Source: Bombyx mori
Lineage: Eukaryota > Arthropoda > Insecta > Lepidoptera > Bombycidae
Assembly: GCF_030269925.1 (NCBI RefSeq)
Contig: NC_085107.1
Location: forward strand, 12,958,001 to 13,022,000
DNA: 64,000 nt
Reading direction: 5' to 3'
The notes below the pieces were generated by a model. That model did not search any database. It was not told the origin of the DNA and saw only the letters and a program-made list of their open reading frames with translations. Each line of letters opens with the position of its first letter. Positions within the stretch are counted from its first letter, which is position 1. The translations under genes were made by a program, and so were the position numbers. Positions 10,102 through 19,100 of the stretch are shown here, one piece after another.

Positions 10102-13100
10102 GTATGTTTTAAGTTTTTTTTTTAACTAACCACATAAATCAACTTTTGATTTTCATTTCAAGAAGGCGGCGTGAGAGTTTGTTGTTCCATTAGGCAGCGA
10201 GACTATAGCTCAGCGAACGGATGCCTGAACAAAAAATAATTTAAATATGAAAATACTAACATTTTAGCTCCGCACTTTGAAATTTATTGTATTCATTTCA
10301 TGAATGACTATTATTGTCTACTAACATTATGATATCAGTTGCTGGCGACTAACTGCAGAGCTTATGGTCTATGCTGGATCCGCTGCCGATGCGAAAGGAC
10401 CAACAATAAGCTTTCAAAGTGAAAAAAAAGCGATGCGATACATGTCACCTATTGTTACCCATTCAGTTGGGTTCCTATCGCTTTTAAACTTGCTGACTTT
10501 TGCGAATACCAACCTATTTTGTTCTTAAATAAGTTAAATATATTAGCGTCATCGACAATTGTTTGATGTAAGCGCTCCTTGTGTGGTAGTTGGAGATTAG
10601 CGACCATTCCGAGCCTCAATCTGAAATGGAGCAGGAGTCCAGTGATGCAGCAGTCCACGAAGAGATTGTCCAGCCCTCAACTTCATTCGATAATCCGCCC
10701 TCGACGTCATCCGACAACCAGCCTGCAACCTCGTCGGGCAATCAACCCTCATCCAAAAATAAAAAGAATAAAGAAAAGAAGAGGTTAAAGAAATTGAGGA
10801 AGAGTGGACAGGGCGTTGAATTCAAACCCGGCGTAAGTTACCGTTGAAACACATATATATTTTCGAACATGATATTTAGGGCTCTTGGCTCATCTGGGTC
10901 AAGGCTGGATTGAAATATTTAACATACGACATTTGTTCTACGACGGTGACGTATTTTCAGATGGACGAAATAGATCGTTCGGTTCTAGAAGTGAACGCTA
11001 TGTTCGGCGAACCGGAGCCAGCTAACGAGAAGCCCCCAGAGAAAATGTCCGATTTCATGACCGTGCAAACGAAATATCTCAGTGCGGCCAACGAGTATCG
11101 AAGGCTGTTCGGTCCCGACGAAGACGAAAGAAGGTATATTGTAACAGATATAAAAAAGTCCGACTGACTGAACTAACACGAGAACGATGGAAAAAAAAAC
11201 CACATAGTATTCTGGAGGTGGACGTTGTATTTATTTGCGTATATTACATTATAGTTTAACTTAAAAGTCGATAATGTTGTTATTTTGAATCTCGATGTCC
11301 AATTGGTATTAAATGGCTACCCTAAAACCCTAGATGATATAATATTAGTCGTTACCCCATTAGATATGAGGTCGTAATTTGTATATCGTCGCTGTCAAAC
11401 TAAAATCTGCTAAGTGCAAAAACTCTATTTTGAATTAACGAGTAAAAACATTTTCGTATAAAATTTTATATGAAGGAAGGAATTTTTAAGAACCATATCA
11501 AATGAAAGCAAATAGACACATAACAGTTTTTTTTATACAGCAGATTTTGGTTTGACAACGACGATATGTATAAATATATGTATATTCGTATTGAATTGAC
11601 TAAGAATACTTTTAATGTTCTCATAATTATTGATAGATGATTATGTACGGCCGTTCACAGATACCAACCAGGTCACGGTGCGAAATTGCGTCGTTCTGTA
11701 ATCGTTCCATTCACAGAAGATGCTTTCAAGAATTATAAGAACGGTAAAGGGTGCTTCATTTAGTTACATTATACAATCTGTCAATCTTGACGTGTGACAT
11801 GTATGACACTACGAATTATCTTCTGAAATATGTGTTTTATTAAAATAAAATATATGTCTTGAAATAGTTAAGTTAATTTGACGCAAATCAAAATGTACTA
11901 TTTTATCGCTGTTGTTGTCAAGATATTATTGCTTCATTGATTTAAAAAAAAAATAGATATCACAGAATGTTATTTAAAATTTTCCTACAATTTCGTGATC
12001 TTTTTTAGTTTAAACCCACTGAGAGTTTTTTTTAATAGAATAACTGACACTTTTTCTGACGCTTAATCTGACGCTTTAAACTTTTCGATTTATCAAATGA
12101 AATGTAAACGCAAGATACAATGGTAAGTGTTTGAACTGCGTCTACGGTATTATAAAAAACAAACCATTTTTTCTAATGCGATTGAGACTTATCTCATGCC
12201 TCAAAGTGTCGATGGTGTTCATTAAGACCAGTAGAACTAAACACAAGTAAAAAATAAAAAGAAATAAGATATTTCGAATTAAAAACGAGTAAGTAGAACG
12301 AAATTGTGGATTAAATTGTTTTAATGGTAAAAAATGGTAATATAAACTTCTACTTTTCTTATGTAAATATTTTTTCATGCACTGCACTACTTTCGACTCA
12401 TCAACATTTCTTTAATACAACCTTGTATAGCGGTTCGTATACATCACCGACCTTACAAATTTTATTTATCCAGAGTCAGTAGTCTTCGAAGAGTAAAATA
12501 CCTACTTCGATAAACTATAAAAATCGCCTCATCGTGGCCGCCGCCTACGCTGCCTGTACTATTCTTTTTGTTATGATTTTTTTTTATGAATGGGGGATGA
12601 TTATATGTGGTCCAGAGGCCTTTACAGTTTCACCAGGACAGGTGGGCGAGCAAAGGCTCAGCCAGGAGACCTAACAACTCAGGAGCAACTGCTTCGCGAA
12701 TGAATCTACTACCGGATGGGAATCGCTTTATATTATTCTCCGACCTACGCTAACGCAAGGGCCAGTCACCGTCGACGCCCTAGACACGTCATTACGGATT
12801 CTATCCACTAAACACAACTGTTAGACAGTTAGGGATCCTGGTAACCTTACTCGTCGAACTAGTTGACGAATTCGACGTGCAACATAACCCATATAGCATT
12901 AGCCAGCTGAGTTTCTTGTCGGATCTTCTCAGCGGGTCGCGATTCCGATCCGGTAATAGATGTATTCGTAAATCAGCTGCCTTCGAGTAGTCAGGTCTCC
13001 TTCGGGGGCGCTCTACGCTCTGAGTCTTTACTCGTCCGCCTGTCCCGGCGAAATTGGAATGGCCTTCAGTCCATCAGCAACCTCTTTCCCTTAAAAAGAG

Positions 13101-16100
13101 AAAGTAAAATATTGGGACACGTGGATACTCTAAGTGCACCATCTTATAAGAATTAGTAGATGAAAATTAAAAGTGAGCCATACAAAGTTCTAATTAGGCG
13201 TTAATGATTCCATATTGATCTCCAATAGATGATGTTACATTGTATCACATCAACATATATACGAGAGGTGCGCAAGCGCATGCGCAGGAGCTTTGTAAAG
13301 AAATAGCGTAGCTGACTTATTAAAGAATAACCTGCATGATAACAAAGTGTCTAACATTTAGATATGTCTGATTATTTGCATCAACTCAGAAAAATGTTAT
13401 TTTGAACAAGAGAAAATATTTCAACAAAGTAAACGGACGTATATTGAGACCGGCCTCAGGAATAACACTACGTGCATTCGTCGAATCACTTTGCAGATAA
13501 ATGTATGTTCTCTAGAAGAAAATATCATCATAAAACTAAAACTTTTGGGACTTGTAGCTCTTAGGCGCCTTGTGAGGCGGTGATATTCCGAATTGAAAAC
13601 TGTATGGTGTGTGCCTGCGATTCTCATATGCGAGGAACGCATGAAACACGCTTTGTACAAATGCCAAAAACGCTCAGAGAAAATAAATTCAGTTTACATG
13701 AAAATAATTCTACGCATATAGAGTCGAATCATAATGTGCGTGCTTTACATCTATTTTTTTTAATTAATCTAATGATTCATATCATGCCTAAGGGAACCGT
13801 TTTCGAAGAAGCGCCTAGGTTAAAATGATAGCTCTTTTCACGATAAAATATAAGACTGGGAATCACGCTTTGATATAAATAAAAATTCCGAGAAAGACCA
13901 CAACAATCACGCTCCTATTTTCCTACGATTTTGTTAGTGTCTCGATCTGTAGATAAATACTTTTGGATTAATCATTTAACGTCGCATATAAATATACAAT
14001 TTATTTATCAGTGTTAAAGTTGTAACGTTAAAACAGTCGAGGTACATTGACGGTCCCCTGTGACGTGGGAGGGCGAACCATTCGCTGTCGTTGCGAATTG
14101 TGCACAAAATGTGGACTTGTCAAACATTAAGTATTTATAGCTTAGCGTTATTTATACAACGTCGTGGTAGTTTTATTATTCGTTTAAAATTCAGAAACGG
14201 TTCTCTTTGAGTCTAATGTCGAGGGATTGTAGGCTATTTTAGCGGCATATTGTCAATTTCACAGGAGAGTGCATCAATACGATTACGCGTCCCAGTTCGA
14301 AGCGTAGAATAGAAATTGTTCGGATAACATTGAAGCTTCGACTTCATATTCGAAGGAGGGCGGCCGCCTTCTTGTTGTGGTGTCTATGGGCCATAAGAAA
14401 AGGTGGGCCCAGAGCGCATCAGCCCAAAGCTTCAAATTTCCGTGAAAATAAATAGATACTGTTGTAAACATATGATTTCTTTTTCGTTTATTTAGTATTT
14501 GATTTATTTTTAACTCTGAAAGTCTCTCCTTCTAAATTGTCAGAATTTGGCTTAAGTCGAATAGCCTGTTTTCTCTCGACTTGATTGGTCAGAAATGAAA
14601 TTTCTCTGCAAATTCTCATTTTCAATAGGCTGACTCGTTCATTCATTGAAGTCACCTCGTTTAAGAATAAATTTTTATTATAATTTATGCCATAGAACTG
14701 ATCATTATGCACTTTTCTTCATTATCATTAAGTTTTGCTATTCAGGTTTTTTTGTTTGTATTTGAATATTTTAAACATTCATTTTAGAGGGAAACGATTA
14801 TTTAGTTCGATGTGCCTGCGCATTTGTCAGTGTCGTCAAGGGTTAAATAGCTTCCCCCCTTGTAGCTTGAATGATTTGTTTTGATGATTGGCTCACTAGA
14901 TAGTGCACTTGCAAACACATGTTCTATTAATTTCTATGATTTCGAATGAAAACTTTTTTGGTTGTTAATAATTCGTATTTTTTGATAGCGCTAACTTAAA
15001 AAAAAAAGATCTTAATCTCAAGGGTTTGTGAAAAATTTATATATTATCTTTATAGGTCTCTCGATGTCCATTCTTGAACGCAAGGAAGATATAACGTACT
15101 TCGTATTTAATCACAATGATTATTACCAGAAGATGCAGCGAATGTTTTTGTTCGTTTTACACAACCGAGTCGGCAACATGTTTCTTCCAATCGATAGAGC
15201 GTCAAAAGATATGCACGTTGATTTCATGCTGGAGGTCAGAGCGTTAAAACATTTTGAATTTTATTTCTAATAAAATAGGTGTGATATTTATGAAAACAAT
15301 TTTAACTGTCCCTTTAGGTGTTGGATAACTATTTCCGCGTTGAAGAATATACAGGAGCCGCTACAATAATGAACATCATAATATCATTCCTGCAATACTG
15401 TTCTCATCCACTGTTCGATCTGACAGACGTACGTATTTGATTTAAGTTGAAAACCCATAATAACTCATCAACTACCTATCACGTTGTTAATTATTAGTTT
15501 TTTTGGTTTTTATAGTCACACGTCCGCCTCGAGTACAAATATGTTGAGAACAGGCCATTCCACGTTGCAATTCTGAAATATATCTACATGCTGACAAATA
15601 AGGCATGTCATCGCACGGCCCTCGAGCTGGCCAAAGTAATGCTGAACATTGATCCGTCTGACCCATGCGGTGTGATGCTCATTGTGGATGTCCTAGCCTT
15701 GCGTGCCCGGGAGCATCTCTGGCTAGTCCAGGCCTACGAGGCGTGGGCTGTCGAGAAAGACGCGAGCAGCCTCTTCAACATGCAGTACTCTTACCCGTTA
15801 GCGCTGTTCCACATCGCTGTTAAACATAAAGGTGGGTTTTATGTTTGTTCCACAGGGAAGGCGACTGATTTTATTATCACCCCAAAAACACAATTACGAC
15901 CGATAAACGAAATTTAAATTAAGATAATCGCTAGCTACAAAAAAAAGTTGATACGCGTTTTAATGTATTTTCAAGTTCATGTTAGATTCAAATTATACAT
16001 CCGATATTACTTCGTCCAGTGTACAAAGAACCTTGGTTGTAATAAAAAAAGTCTTAAACAAGAACTTGGCCAAGTTATTTCATTTAATATTATCCATAGA

Positions 16101-19100
16101 ACTTTGATGTTATTGTTTAATAAACAGTATGAACTAGTCCATAGAAACAGCCCACAGAGCTTCTCGCTGGATCTTCGCAGTGGGTCGCGATTCCACTCCG
16201 ATGGTAGATTCAGCGAAGCACTGCTCTCACTAGGGTTAGTGCTAGCAACTTTTAGTTAGCGAGTAGTTTGAATAAACAGCCCCTTAGGCTAACAGCGAAT
16301 AGGTAGGGAAAGAAAAATATAAATATGTAATGTAAAATTCTAAGAGGGACAATTTCCTTATAGCTCATGAACCGGCTATACCTTTGTTTTTTTTATTTTT
16401 TTTATTATGTCTTATGGTTCGATTTTATCATTTGAGTTCCTAATTGAACGTGTTTTGTTTAAGCTAATTTATATCCAGATCAATTGCTAAAACAAGCCAT
16501 AATGGGCTACCCGACCGTGATGCTGAAGATTCTCGAAAACTGCAACCAGCTCACTCCTCGCATTTCCGAGCACCCGATCTTCACTACTTTCGGAACGATG
16601 ACGTAATTATATATTGTTACTAAATCTACTTTCAGAAATTGTAGTATAATGTGTTTTTTTTTTAATTAAGGGCTTGGTTTTTCTTTGGACAGAACCGCAA
16701 ACGATCTTCAAGAGCTTATCAATTTCTATGCCAAGATGGCGTACGGGAAATGGCGCGAACCGCCAGTGATGGATTGGCTGATGACGGTTTTGAACGAATT
16801 GCTTGATGAATACGAGACCCAGCCCCACATTCAGGTCAGTATGGAAAAATCGCAGAATTAATTTTGTTAATAATGAATTGGAGCAACGTTCACGACACCG
16901 GAGCCGGAAGCATCGCCATGAATTCAGGATCTCAAATATCCCTGTCGGTAGCTTCTCTCGGTCAGTAATAAAGTAAACGAAAATCTATCTGTCTTCATGT
17001 ATAAAAGAGAACGTGTGTGTATGTATGTTCACTTAAAACTCGAGAACCGTTAGTCAAACTTTGTACACATAAAGGGCGACATGACCACTCCGACGAGGTT
17101 TCGTTTGTACCGGATAGGTGGCGCTGTTGGTAGTTATTTTTATCTTTTGAATCATATATAGGTCGAATTCATATGAAATCTATATATGTAACTATCTATG
17201 TACATCATATGTTCACCTAAAATTGTCTTATGTAGTTAGATTACATTTAAAAATAAAATGAGCCATCGCGGGAAGGCTGGAAGATGTGAACCATTGATAT
17301 TATTTTGTACAGGCATAGATGCATAAAAAGTTAGTTTACAACAGGGATTCATTTGGCATAAAAAAAAAATTAATATTAAGAAAATGTCACTTGCGCATGG
17401 CCACACGTCGCCATACGTTACACACTACTACGTTTTAGTCTATATATATTATCGTACAGCCAGCAAACGGTTTTATGTGCGGCTATAGATGTTTCACATC
17501 AAAATTGCATTTTGTTACGGGCGCAGCCGCGTGCGCAGCTAGTTATTAATGAATATTATAAAAGGTCTTACAGCCTAAAAGGCCTTAGGCGACGCATTGA
17601 TGCTGAAATTGACATAAGGCTGTTATGATGCCCGATATTGAAATAACGATGAAGGTATTGAACAGGTTCGCTGCAGGATCTTCTCCAATGAGCGCATGAA
17701 CATCTACAGAGGGTACCCGTTGCAAGTCATCCGCCACTTGGCCATCATCTCGCCCCTATGGAAGTTCATCATCGACGAGGCAAGTCATTTTTTAAACGTC
17801 TTTACGAATGTCAGACCAAAGTTATTATAAGTGTGCATATTTAAAAAACAATTCTGTAATATTTGAATAATATCAATTTTTTATTTATTTAATGCCTTTG
17901 TAGGCAGACGGGCATACGGCCCACCTGATGGTGAGTGGTTACCGTTGCCCATGGACTTCAGCAATGCCAGGGGCAGAGCCAAGCCGCTGCCTACCGCTTA
18001 ATACTCTCCACAAGCCTCGTTTGAAGAAGGACATGTCATAGCGCACGGGAAACACCGTGGGGAGCTCACTCCATAGCCGGATGGTACGTGGCAAAAAAGA
18101 TCTCTGGAAATGCACTGTGGATGACCGCAGCGGCTCCAGGTAGTATGGATGAACTCTATTCCGGGGATATACAGAGGGAACCGAAGTCCCTCCGCAGACC
18201 CAGAGGCTCCAAACGATCCGAGAGAATGGACAATTATCGACAATCCGAACGGCCCTCCTCTGTATGGAGTCAAATGGAAGAAGCTGGTATTTGGGAGCCC
18301 CGGCCCAGAGATGGGAGCAGTACTCCATGCGAGGCCGGACTTGTGCTTTATAAAGCAAAAGTCTTTGTCCAGGCGTGAAGTACCGCTTCGCTCTGTTGAG
18401 GACTCCCAGCATTTTGGACGCCAACTTCACTTTGCCTTCCAAATGACTAAAATTATTTAGTTGCCTTATACCAGCCTTTCCCAAAGTGGGCGATAACGCC
18501 GCTTTGTAGGCGCTGCAACCCTAAACGGGGGTGGTAAGAGATCCAGAAAAAAAGAGGGCGTTGTGTAGAGGCTTGGGAAGCGATTTGTAACTTCATCTAG
18601 GAGGACTCTTAGATACCGACTGAGCTCCCGCTTTAGTATTTTTTAAGTAGATGAAAAAATGGGGGCGCTAAAAAATTATTTATTCTCAAAGTGGGCATTA
18701 GACAAAATAAGTTTGGAAACCCCTGCCTTATACGATAGTTCAATGGACTTGGACCTCAAGTTTCGAGGTATTAACGGATACCAATAACAGAAACGACCAT
18801 AACTGATCAGAATTGTGATGGTTTCGTTATCTATCTTAATATATTCATGGTAAACGTCTATTGAATCCGCACGGGTAGGTACCACCACCCTGCCTAATTT
18901 TGCTGCAAAGCAATAATGCATTTCGGTTTGAAGTGTGGAACCGCCGCTGCACTGTTAGGCGGAGACTTCCAATTCGCGTCTCGAGGGGTAATAACCAATA
19001 ACCATTCAACAACAGGTTGGCCGTGAGTTCCTCTACCCTACGAAGAAAAAAAAATCTCATCGTACCAGTTAAAGATATTTTTTTCGGCTTTAAAACAAAC

